Shown piece by piece: positions 49,273 to 59,750 of a stretch of DNA of 64,000 bases. The notes under the pieces are model-generated. The model ran no database searches. It had not been told where the DNA came from and was given only the letters and a program-made list of their open reading frames with translations. Both the position numbers and the translations under genes were made by a program. The first letter of the stretch is position 1. Each line of letters starts with the position of its first letter. The DNA comes from Garcia nutans (lineage: Eukaryota > Streptophyta > Magnoliopsida > Malpighiales > Euphorbiaceae): NCBI GenBank assembly GCA_947685225.1, contig CANTUV010000053.1, positions 5,813,501 through 5,877,500 on the forward strand. Reading direction: 5' to 3'.

Positions 49273-49441
49273 GAGCTATGTTTTCACTTTGTGGGTACCT
49301 CATTAGTTAAATACCATGTAATTTAAATTGCTTTTATATTTTGGACCAATGTAAAGGACATGTTTCTACCTTTCGGTAGGTGTCCTACTAGTTTAGACAT
49401 GGATGATGTAAGGACATGTTTCCATCTTCGGATGGGTGTCC
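49273..49441 (+). other. Triple bipartite hairpin module in T2 5' LTR
   Basis: Three units (49273-49301, 49356-49385, 49412-49441) share one layout: outer stem of 5-6 bp, a TGTTT bulge on the 5' side, inner stem of 4-5 bp, a 3-4 nt loop, and a single G on the 3' side. Units 2 and 3 are perfectly paired; unit 3 closes on C(TTCG)G. Both stems differ in sequence between units, yet pairing is kept. See the 3' LTR (57561-57730) and S3 (59585-59750). Confidence 0.7.
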
Positions 49442-49829
49442 ATTTATTTGCTTTGCTTGGACATTGCTTTGATTTTAATATAACGATGCTTTATTTTAAT
49501 TGTTGCATGTAATATGGATAATATTGTTATATTTAAGAATTTTATAATATTAAGACCTGTAAAGGAGGTCGGTTCTAATGAACCGGGCGTTGTGGGGTGC
49601 TGGGCCATTTCTCACCTTCCCCACACGTACCCAACTTTTTGAACCCATTAGGGGGTTGGGGATTCCTTAGGAATCGAGTCATCCACCCCTTTCTTTTTCC
49701 AGGCCCATCCGGGTGGAGACTCCATTCTCTCCTGACTTAGGTCCGTGTTCTCTAAGGCCCCAAGCCTAAACAGTGCCGAAGTCACAAGAACCATTTCACC
49801 GGGAGTGGGGGTGAAAATCTCCGCTCACA

Positions 49830-49847
49830 TGGTGACTCCACTGGGGA
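49830..49847 (+). other. T2 primer-binding site
   Basis: TGGTGACTCCACTGGGGA directly after the LTR, one base from the T1 PBS. tRNA-Arg type by resemblance to Ogre elements. Confidence 0.72.
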
Positions 49848-50920
49848 TAAGAGAAGTTGATTCCGTTGGTCTTTATATTATTCTATTCTTTCTTATAATG
49901 ATATTATCCATTGCATCATATTTGATTGCATCGTGTGAGTGAGTTAGGACTCCCGTGTTACCCATGTTATGTTATTAAGAGATACCATACTTTCACTCAA
50001 GGTATGGAGATCGAGCATGGCATAACCACTCATAGCCTCGTACCATTTAGTATATACTTGCTATGGGAACCTAAGCCTTTTTACCCAAAGACTAAAGCTC
50101 ATGTAATTGGCCTAGTTACTTTCCTTAGGTTTTACCCCAAATGCATGTTGTTTGACTATGGTTAATTTATCTTGGCTTAAATCATGGCTTATTTGGCTTG
50201 TTCTTTTTCTAATATGACCTAAGTATATTGTAAGCTCAAAATAAATTTTTCTTTAAAATCCAAAAGACCAAAGCTATTTTCAAAATTTTTCGAGATGGCC
50301 TTTGGACATAAGACTTTTCTAAAAATAAATCAAAAATTCTTTTGCTCATGGCCCAAATACTAAGCCCAAAATATGTTTTTTCTAAAATCTTTTCACAATG
50401 GGCTTAGAAATAAAATTATTTTTATCCAACCTTTTCTCACAAAGAGCTTGCAAATTATTTAGGTCAATTATGAAATACCAAAAATCAATTGTGAGCCTAG
50501 TTTATACTAAGAATAATTAATCATGGGCTTGTTTTTAGCATGAATCATTAGTTGCTTTTTCAAGTGAGAAATCTATTTATAATAAACCTCTTAATTTAGT
50601 TTTAATCCAATGTAGCATAAAAGCTACTATAGTTGGTTGAATGGATTAAAACTTAATTAATGGGAATTATTATAAACTGATTTCCATTTTTAAAAAAATA
50701 ACTATTGGTTGAAACATTCGAGGGAAATATTCGAAAACAAGGTACCCCATGTTGGTATTTTGTTAACCATATACCTAGGAAAAGAGACTCGCAATTCATG
50801 TGTGGATGTTATAAGGTTGGAAGGAACGTCCTAATTATCTTTCTTTGTTGATTGTTGTGCATACATGCATATATGCATACATTCGCATCTCATATCATTG
50901 ATCCTCTCTGACTCACAGCC
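49848..50920 (+). other. T2 5' leader
   Basis: About 1.07 kb without a supported gene, collinear with T1 15481-16551. Ends in a pyrimidine-rich stretch and CTCACAG just before the gag frame. Confidence 0.6.
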
Positions 50921-52393
50921 TTGGATTATGAAAGTTCAAAAGCTTACAACAATCCAACCTACGCTGAAAGTGAAGAATCTAGCAACGACTCAATTACTTG
51001 CTCACCAAAAGCAATAGAGCCCGAACAAATTCAAAGAATGGTGGATGAAGCCCTCACTACCAAGATGGAAGAAATAAAAGAGACCATGGCCGAGACCATA
51101 AAGAATCAAGTAGCTGCAATTTTAGGAAACAATGCCGAAGCATCTGCTAGCACCAAGAAAGATAAGGGGAAAGCTAAAGTTGGTTTTGATGATGATAAGG
51201 TGATCATTGATGATGATGATGATTGGGCTCAATACTTCCAAGATCCTCAAGATAAAAAGGAGCCAAAGATTGTTGAAAGGTCAACTAAGGAGAAAACCGA
51301 AGCTTCTGATGTTGAGAAAATGATTGCTGATTTAGAAAAGAAATTTGAGAAGAAACTAAAAACCGAAGAAATGTCCGAAGTTGACAAATTATTTAAGCTA
51401 GATGAAGAAGTTTCGTATAAGTTCAAGATGTCATCTTTTGCAAAGTTTGATTAAACCAGAAATCCTCACCTCCATGTGAAGCAGTATATCACTACTATGC
51501 AGTCAGCCGGAGCTACTAAGGCTCAAACTCTAAGGTACTTTATACTCTCATTGGATCTTGTTATCCAAAATTGGTTCAACACCTTAAAGGAAAGTACTCA
51601 AAAAGATTGGGACATGCTATACAAGGCCTTTATCCAACAATATGGGTATAATGTCGAGTTGGAAGTTACCTTAATGGAAGTTGAGTCCATTAGATAAAGG
51701 CCAAATGAGAATTTTGTGGACTATGTGAAAAGATGGAGAAATAAGGCTGCTCTGCTCGAGAAAAGGCTCAATGAATCTGATCAAATAAGGATGATCGTGA
51801 GAGGCGTCCTACCCAATCTCCATGAAAGGATGTCTCACACCCTTATAAGGGATTTCAAAGATCTTCTCCAAGCTGGTCTACAAATTGAAGAGTGGGAAAG
51901 GGAGAAAAATCGCTTTTCAATATGAAGGAATGAGAAAGGAAATTATCAGTCTTGCAATCAAAGCACACAAAAAGAAGTTGATGTTAATGCGACTGGTTAA
52001 TGAAATAAAAGACAATTCTTAGAATTGGGGAAACCTCTATCTTGGGTTTTTAACAAGCTACAAAAGAAGGGACTATTACAGCCATTAGCCCCTCGACCTT
52101 TGCCAAATCCTTTACCTCCAAAATTTGATACTAAGGCCTTTTGTCAATTTCATCAGACTCAAGGACATGAGACTGATAAATGTACCCGATTGAAGCATGA
52201 GATCCAAGACCTAATCGATAGTGATAAGCTACCGGAGTCAAACAAGCCCTATACCAAGAACAATCCTTTGCCTAAGTTTGGAAGAGTACCTTCACCGGCA
52301 ACCTTCATAGTGGGAAAAGGATTGGAAGAAGATTTTGTTTTATAATCGTTTCAAGATGGAAATATTGAAGATGTGAAAGGAAAAGAAGCTTAA
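50921..52393 (+). pseudogene. T2 gag (Tat/Ogre type), degraded
   Basis: Frame from about 50921 (YESSKAYNNPTYAESEESSN) through an acidic/Lys-rich N-terminal part (IEPEQIQRMVDEALTTKMEE, DWAQYFQDPQDKKEP), the capsid (YKFKMSSFAKFD; VIQNWFNTLKES; MLYKAFIQQYGYNVELEVTL), RWRNKAALLEKRL, RMIVRGVLPNLHERMSHTL and LLQAGLQIEEWEREKNRF. It ends with the zinc-knuckle-like FCQFHQTQGHETDKC (near 52138-52182), a Pro-rich tail and the stop at 52391-52393. Stops after KFD (51454), ESIR (51697), RFSI (51925), near 52000 and after DFVL (52345) disable it. The ATG used in T1 (15393) is ATA here and no upstream in-frame ATG is visible. No pol follows. Confidence 0.83.
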
Positions 52394-54844
52394 ACTCAAC
52401 AAACTTTTCTTAGCTTGAATTTTGCTTTTCAATTTTACTTTCTTTAATATTTTGGAACTATTTTGTTTTTCAAATTTAAAGTTGCTTGAAATAAATTACT
52501 TTCATCAAAATTTTTGTTGGTCTTTGTTCATTTTGGTCCTCAACCAATGAGGAATCTAGCTTGATATTCATGAATTAATATATCTAGGCATCATGACTCA
52601 AATGACTTTACTAGGTAAGGGAATTGCTCTATAGCATTGAGTTGTGTATGCTTGCTTAGAGAGAGCTCCTGCATAATTACCTTTGTCTAGGTCTTAGTCA
52701 GTCTTAGAACATGCTTTGACAGACTTTCGAGGTGAAATTGCAACTCCACTTTTTTAAGGGAGAAATGATCTAGGCATTGTTTAGTTAGCCAACAACTAGT
52801 ATCCACCATATTAAATATCAATCCCTAGTTGTCCCTTTGAGCCTTCATAAAATTTTTTTAGCTTTCTTTTCATTGACTTATAAGCCCAACAACCTACCCT
52901 GAACTGTTGTGATACTTTTGACAAGTCTTATGATCACTAAGATGAAGAGGCAAGAAGATCAAAGAAAGAAATGAATAGTCAAAACCATGAAGTTCTCAAG
53001 ACCATAAGGACACTTGATGTTATCAAGACCATAAGGGTAGTTGAAGTTTTCCTAATATCTCCAATATATCAAGACAACATCAGAGTAACAATTGATTTAT
53101 CCCTGTTAAAGAAGATTTATGTTACTCTACTCATCCATTATTGGGAGCCCAAGTTAGTACAAACAAGACAACTCTTTTATAGCTAGAACCAAACCAAAAA
53201 AAAAGAGAAGAGAAAAAAGAAGAAAAAACAAAAAACAAAAAACAACAAGAAAAAAAGAAGAAAAATAAAACCTAAAAAGGTGGTCCAGAAAGCCAACTGA
53301 GTTCTCTTTTACCTAAAGCAGGAAAAGGCTTCCATTTGGTTTATAAGGATATTTTGACTTGAATTGGTCCAACCCATCTAAAGATTCAATCAAAATTGGA
53401 GAAAAAAGGAGGAAGACCATCCAATTCTTGAAAGTTCTGTACTTGACAGTCCTACAAGGAAGAAGGACAAAATGATAAAAAAAAAAGCTCAAAAGAAAGG
53501 GAAAAGTAAGAAAAATAAAAAGAAAGATAAGGGAGAAGAAGAAAAGAAACAATTTTGGGTACCAAACTTTTTGCGAGGGCAAAGACTGCCTTAATCAAGA
53601 TCCAGATTAATGTCAAGAAGATAGATGGGATTCGGAGTCTAGCAAGATCACTCCTAGCTGCCTAAAGTTCAAATAAGAAATTTGTAGTGTGAAGGTTTGT
53701 TCATTGTGTCACATCACCTCCTATCTCAAAATGGCCTTCTTTTAAACCCATGTCCCTTATAGACCCCATTTCAAGCCATTCAAAGACCTGTTGGTCTCTC
53801 TTGGTAGGTAGAGTCTATTAGTGGAGATAGTTTAGATAAGCATGCATATGAGATAGACAATATTCAAACTCAAATGAGACCTTTGACCAAGTAATGTGTA
53901 TGTGCCTATCTGAAGTGCGACAATTCTTGCTTAAATAGAAATAATTCCCGAGTTTAGTATGGTAACTAGGGTTGTCATGTTATGGATATGTTAATTTAAA
54001 AAATCAAGTCCTGAGGTAAATTGACATTGATTTGGCAAAACCAACATTTGATTTCAAAAAAAAATTTACAAAGACTTCAAGTTAAGGGGAGTATGTTGAA
54101 CTATCGAACCTCGAAGGACACATTAGGCAAAGGAAATGATTACTGACAAGGTTATGAAGAAGCTACCAACTGAAATGCTGAATCATAATTTAAAATGGAT
54201 GTATCTCTGCTGTTTGGGGCCTCCATTATTCATATTTTCAACATCTTAATGATAAAAGCTATAAATGTGGAGCATTGTGTCATTCCAAAGCAAGACCTGA
54301 ACAAGCATCTGAAAGAAATCAATGAGAACACTTCTGCTAATCACCTCGGGCTGTGAGTCGATGGAACGACTGTAAGTATTATTCATGCATATCATGCTTA
54401 AATGAGGGTATCACATCGCACTTTCTTGTCTTGTATTGTCTATTCCTTGTCAAAATGAACAGCAAACACCCTGCGAAGTAAAGAATCAAAAGAAGATATT
54501 GAATCAAGGAGGGTAGGGAAAGCCTATTCGCTTGTGGAAGCTCCAGTCATTTTGCAAAAGAATAAATATGTGCTTGTACGAAGAACTAGACGGCAAAAAC
54601 ATCAATCAAAGCCCACATAGAAAAATCATGGGTTTGAGCCTACACAGGGGGCAAAGTTTCTCCTTTTTAATTTTTGAGTTTATGCATAAACAAAATATTT
54701 TGAATATCTTGCCAAGCAGGGGGCAAGGAGAAGATATGAAGACCAACTAAAAGGGCTGAATTTTTTTCATGCATAATTGATGTACAGGAAAAAGAATTCT
54801 CAATTGCAAAAGACAAAAGGTCAGTCTAGCTAAAAGAGCTGAAG
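52394..54844 (+). other. T2 non-coding 3' region
   Basis: Collinear with T1 (13507-14001 plus 1541-3546), roughly 90% identical. Holds PPT-like motifs at 54645-54654 and 54717-54726 and an A-rich run near 53190-53280. No gene supported. Confidence 0.75.
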
Positions 54845-55745
54845 CCAGGGTAAAGACCGATTTCTAATGGATAAAGATCCATTTTTCAAGGGTAAAGACC
54901 CGATTTTCAATGGATAAAGATCCATTTTTCAAGGGTAAAGACCCGATTTCGAATGGAAAAAGATCCATTTTTCAAGGGTAAAGACCTGATTTCCAATGGA
55001 TAAAGATCCATGTTTCAAGGGTAAAGACCCAATTTTCAATGGATAAAGATCCATGTTTCAAGGGTAAAGACCCGATTTCTAATGGATAAAGATCCATGTT
55101 TCAAGGGTAAAGACCCGATTTCCAATGGATAAAGATCCATGTTTCAAGGGTAAATCCATTTTTCGAGAGTAAAGACTCGATTTCCAATGGATAAAAATCC
55201 ATGTTTTAAGGGTAAAGACTCGATTTCTAATGGATAAAGATCCATGTTTCAAGGGTAAAGACCCAATTTTCAATGGATAAAGATCCATGTTTCAAGGATA
55301 AAGACCCAATTTTCAATGGATAAAGATCCATGTTTCAAGGGTAAAGACCCAATTTTCAATGGATAAAGATCCATATTTCAAGAGTAAAGACCTAATTTTC
55401 AATGGATAAAGATCCATGTTTCAAGGGTAAAGACCCGATTTTCAATAGATAAAGATAGGTATTTCAAGAGTAAAGACCTGATTTTCAATGGATAAAGATC
55501 CATATTTCAAGGGTAAAGACCCGATTTTCAATGGATAAAGATCCATGTTTCAAGGGTAAATACCCGATTTCTAATGGATAAAGATCCATTTTTCAAGGGT
55601 AAAGACCCGATTTCCAATGGATAAAGATCTATGTTTCAAGGGTAAAGACCCAATCTCCAATGGATAAAGATCCATGTTCCCAGGATAAAGACCCAATTTT
55701 CAATAGATAAAGATCTATTTTTGGTGGATAAAGACCCATATCCAT
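54845..55745 (+). repeat. T2 43-44 bp tandem array in 3' UTR
   Basis: About 20 units, each a dimer of GGATAAAGATCC and GGGTAAAGACCC half-units of about 21-22 bp. Each half is a 4-bp stem around AAAG. The same array in T1 is at 840-1540. Confidence 0.92.
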
Positions 55746-55917
55746 AAAAATGGAACAACCAGTTATGCTAGAATTCTCAACTGATAAAAGGTCAGTCAAA
55801 TCAAATTCAATCTCGGGTCTAAGTATCCAAATCAAATCCAGAACCCAAAACCTCAACCATCTCAAAAATTAAGTCTTATTATTTTTCACACTCTTTTACT
55901 AAAGTCTCAGATCGTTC

Positions 55918-55932
55918 AAGCAGGGGGCAAAC
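55918..55932 (+). other. T2 polypurine tract
   Basis: AAGCAGGGGGCAAAC immediately before the 3' LTR; matches T1. Confidence 0.78.
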
Positions 55933-58119
55933 TGTAGACCTTAATTTTGACCCCAATTTGATATGGTCCTAATTAAAGGATGCCAAAATAAATTTGATCC
56001 AACTTTAAATATTTAAACCTAGTTTATAATTTTTAAAGGAGTCGATTCAGATTAAAGAGGCATATATTTGATTGTAAAACCCTAAAATCAAGTGGAATTG
56101 GTCCAAATTAAAATTTTTCGGTCCATAAGTTAAAAAAGGCCAGAATAATTTAAGTGAGGCCGGCCTGGGAGACATTAGCATGCTTCATGCCGACCTTGGC
56201 AGGCCAAGATCGACATGAGCATGCCTCATGTCGACTTGGGCAAGCTAGGTCGACATGAGCATGCTTAATGTCGACTTTGGGAGGCTAGGTCGACATGAGC
56301 ATGCTTCATGTCGACCTTGGCAGCCCAAGATCGACATGAGCATGCCTCATGTCGACTTGAGCAGCCCAAGGTCGACATGAGGTTGGTCTCATGTTGACCT
56401 AGGGCAACTAGGTCGACATGGGTTCAATATGTTTCCTAATTCAACTAGAATTTTTTTTAGGGACTATTTTTTATTAGGTTAAGGATTCTGAGAGTGGTTC
56501 AGCTATAAATATTAACTTTTCAGAATTCAGAAAGGGGGAGAAAACATTAACAAGAGAAAAACATTAAGAGGGGATGGCAAGGAACATTAACAAGATAACA
56601 AGGAACATTAAAGAGAGACGGCAATAAACAGAAAAGATTAGCAGTAAACATTCATCAGTAATCAATCCATCAAAGACAGCAACGCTGTCTTTGTTCATTG
56701 TTCATCCAGAAGTTAATTGTGGAGGAACTAACGAGCGGAGGTTTGATCTTTAATCATGAATTATTTATGTTTATAGTAGTTTCGTTCCTTGATTAACAAG
56801 AACATGCATGCAGTACCTTGATATTTAAACATGCAGTAAATTGGTTTTTGTTTTAATAACTTTAATCGTTTGCTTTAATTATCACATTGATCAATTGGTA
56901 TTCGTAATCCCACTGGCATATTTCATAAAACATAAAACTATCCAGTAGTCAACAATTAATTGTTAAAACCTATCTTGTTTACTTTAACTTCGAGAATCGT
57001 ATGTTATTTCATTAAAACTCAAAACCTCAAACTATTTTTATCCAAAAGCCTAAACCATTTCATTATTAAACTCCAAAATATTGATTATTTTTCCAAAACC
57101 TTAATTTATTTTTCCAAATCCAAAATTGTGTTTTTTTAGGCAGTAAGTCAAATCTAAAAACCCTAACTATCCAAAACCCTAATTTCAAAAACCCTAACTA
57201 TCCAAAACCCTAATTCCAAAAATCCTAACTATCCAAACTCTAATTCTAAAACCCTAGTTTTAAAAATCTTAATTCCAAAACTATAGTTTCCAAAATCCTA
57301 GTTTCAAAAACCCTAAAAATCCTAATTTCAAAACCCTAATTATAAAACTTTAGTTTCTAAAACCCTAAGTTCCGAAATCCTAAATTCAATTGATAATTCT
57401 TTAAAATCCTAAATTTATATATTTATTGCTTTATTTAATTTTAGATTTGATTATATAGTTTATTATATTTTTTATGGTTGATTTATTTAATTTCAATACT
57501 TAATTTATTTATTTTATCATGGATGGATGTTATTTATTTGTTTTAGTATTAAAATTGTAAGATGTATGTTTCCACTTTATGGGTACCTCATTAGTTAAAT
57601 ACCATGTAATTTAAATTATTTTTTATATTTTGGACCAATGTAAAGGACATGTTTCTACCTTTCGGTGGGTGTCCTTCTAGTTTAGACATGGATGATGTAA
57701 GGACATGTTTCCATCTTCGGATGGGTGTCCATTTATTTGCTTTGCTTGGACATTACTTTGATTTTAATATAACAATGCTTTATTTTATTTGTTGCATGTA
57801 ATATGGATAATATTGTTATATTTAAGAATTTTATAATATTAAGACCTGTAAAGGAGGCCGGTTCCAATGAACTGGGCTTTGTAGGGGTGCTGGGCCATTT
57901 CTCACCTTCCCCACACGTTCCCAACTTTCCGAACCCATTAGAAAATTGGGGATTCCTTAGGAATTGAGTCATCCACCCCTTTCTTTTTCCCAGCCCATCC
58001 AGGTGGCGACTCCATTTTCTCCGGACTTAGGTCTGTGTTCTCTAAGGCTTCGAGCCTAAACAGTGCCAAAGTCGCAAGAACCATTCCACCGGGAGTGGGG
58101 GTGAAAATCCCCGCTCACA
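55933..58119 (+). repeat. T2 3' LTR
   Basis: 2187 bp, with all the landmarks of the 5' LTR at matching places, including the palindrome array (56170-56420), TATA (56504-56511), leader hairpin (56671-56693), telobox-like array (57155-57385) and hairpin module (57561-57730). Confidence 0.93.
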
Positions 58120-59194
58120 CCTTCCTACCAAATACCTAGTGTGAAAGATGTTTTCCCTCTGTTCTATGCTCTCTTCCTTAACCTGAACATTAAGTGCACA
58201 CCTAACTACCAAAGATTCACCACAAATAGCATACTCACCCTCAACATCACTGCAATCCTCCAAACTAGGCATAGAATCACAGTCAGATTCAGATTTAGAT
58301 TCAATTTCACCATTGTCCCTCATGAGCATAGTCTTTTATTGGGACATTATGAAGCAATATGTCCATTACCCAAACATTTAAAACACTTAATATTTCTTTG
58401 CTTATTAGAAGAATTAGGAAAATCAATATTACCTTTATTAGTGGAAGAGGCTCCTTTGCTCTTTTCAAAGCTTGCACCTTTCACCTTGGAACTTAAGTCT
58501 TTATCCTTAGACCTCTCAGCTTTAGTCTTCTCATCTTTCTTTGCCCACCTTAAGGTCCATGTTGGGTTGTAATTGGAGGAACTCCATGCTACCCCCTTTT
58601 GCTTGAGTTGTCTCTCCACCTTCATGGCCATGTTCACCATCTCCTCAAGCTCTATATAGTGATGTAGCTCTACCATATTTGCAATATCTCTGTTTATAGC
58701 TCCCAAGAATCGAACCATGGTAGCTTCTCTATCCTCTTCAATATTTGCTCAAATCATTGCCATCTCCATCCCTTTGTTATAATCTTTTACTGACATAGAC
58801 CCTTGAGTGAGTCTCTGTAATTTTTGATGTAGCTCATGATAATAGTAGGATGGGACAAATCTCCTCCTCATGACAGCCTTCATTTCTGCCCATGTCTCAA
58901 TAGGCCTCTCTCCATTTCTTCTTCTTGTAAGTTTCAGTTGCCCCCACCATATCGATGCATAATCTGTAAATTCAACTGCTGCTAACTTCACCTTCTTTCC
59001 CTCTGAGTAGTTATGACAATCAAATATAAGCTCCACCTTCCTTTCCCACTCTAGTTATGTTTCAGCATCATTCCGTCCTATAAATGTTGGAATCTTCATC
59101 TTTATGGAATTGATGTTGCTATCTCTCCTTCCTGGCCTCCTATCTCCTCCTGGCCTTCTATCTCTTCTAAGCCTAACCCTTGAAGATTGGTTGT
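58120..59194 (-). pseudogene. C2 gag, capsid and nucleocapsid part
   Basis: From the right: ELIFDCHNYSEGKKVKLAAV, FTDYASIWWGQLKL, METWAEMKA-like and RRRFVPSYYYHELHQKLQRL (59036-58830), MEMAMI-stop-ANIEEDREATMVRF (58760-58700), ELHHYIELEEMVNMAMKVER, and an intact CCHC zinc knuckle CFKCLGNGHIASQ (58390-58347) just before a stop. Downstream is the start of protease (ENIFHTRYLVG, near 58150), then the T2 insertion. The motif set is that of chromovirus Gag proteins. C1 carries the same gene with Tyr replacing the second knuckle Cys. Confidence 0.88.
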
Positions 59195-59584
59195 TGTGAG
59201 CGGGGATTTTTTCCCCCACTCCTAGTGGAATGGTTCTTGCTACTTCGGCACTATTTAGGCTCGGGGTCTTAGTGAACACGGACCTAAGTTCAGAGAAAAT
59301 AGAGTCGCCACCCGGACAGGCCGGGAAAAAAAAAGGGATGGATGACTCGATTCCTAAGGAATACCCAACTTCCTAATGGGTTCGGAAAGTTGGGTACGTG
59401 TGAGGAAGGTGAGAAATGGCCCAGTACCCCCACAACACCCGGTTCATTAGAACCGGCCTCCTTTACATGTCTTAATATTATAAAATTCTTAAATATAACA
59501 ATATTATCCATATTACACATGATAATTAAAATAAAGCATCGATATATTGAAAATCAAAACAATGTCCAAGCAAAACAAATAAAT

Positions 59585-59750
59585 GAACACCCATCCGAAG
59601 ATAGAAACATGCCCTTACATAATCCATGCCTAAATAGGACACCCACCGAAAGATAGAAATATGTCCTTTACATTGGTTCTAAAATAGAAAAGCAATTTAA
59701 ATTACATGATATTTAACTAATGAGGTACCCACCAAGTGGAAACATACCTC
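59585..59750 (-). other. Triple bipartite hairpin module in S3
   Basis: Units at 59585-59614, 59637-59666 and 59722-59750. The last pairs perfectly: GAGGTA with TACCTC outside and CCAC with GTGG inside. In the other two, substitutions relative to T2 are G-U wobble or matched changes. Confidence 0.7.

Larger units (their letters stand above)
47640..49829 (+). repeat. T2 5' LTR
   Basis: TGTAGACCC to CGCTCACA. In order: a GTCGAC palindrome array (47880-48140), TATA box (48211-48218), leader hairpin (48378-48400), telobox-like array (48850-49095), triple hairpin module (49273-49441), and further hairpins (49570-49675). Confidence 0.93.
47640..58119 (+). mobile_element. T2: Tat/Ogre-like gag-only LTR retrotransposon, complete
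   Basis: 10,480 bp: 5' LTR 47640-49829, PBS, 1.07 kb leader, gag, 3.5 kb of non-coding 3' DNA with a 43-44 bp tandem array, PPT, and 3' LTR 55933-58119. Flanks CCCTC (47635-47639) and CCTTC (58120-58124) fit a target duplication with one C-to-T change; C1 near 35230 shows the intact site. The LTRs are about 95% identical where compared, so insertion is fairly recent. No protease, RT, RNase H or integrase is found, so it needs proteins from another element. Confidence 0.92.
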
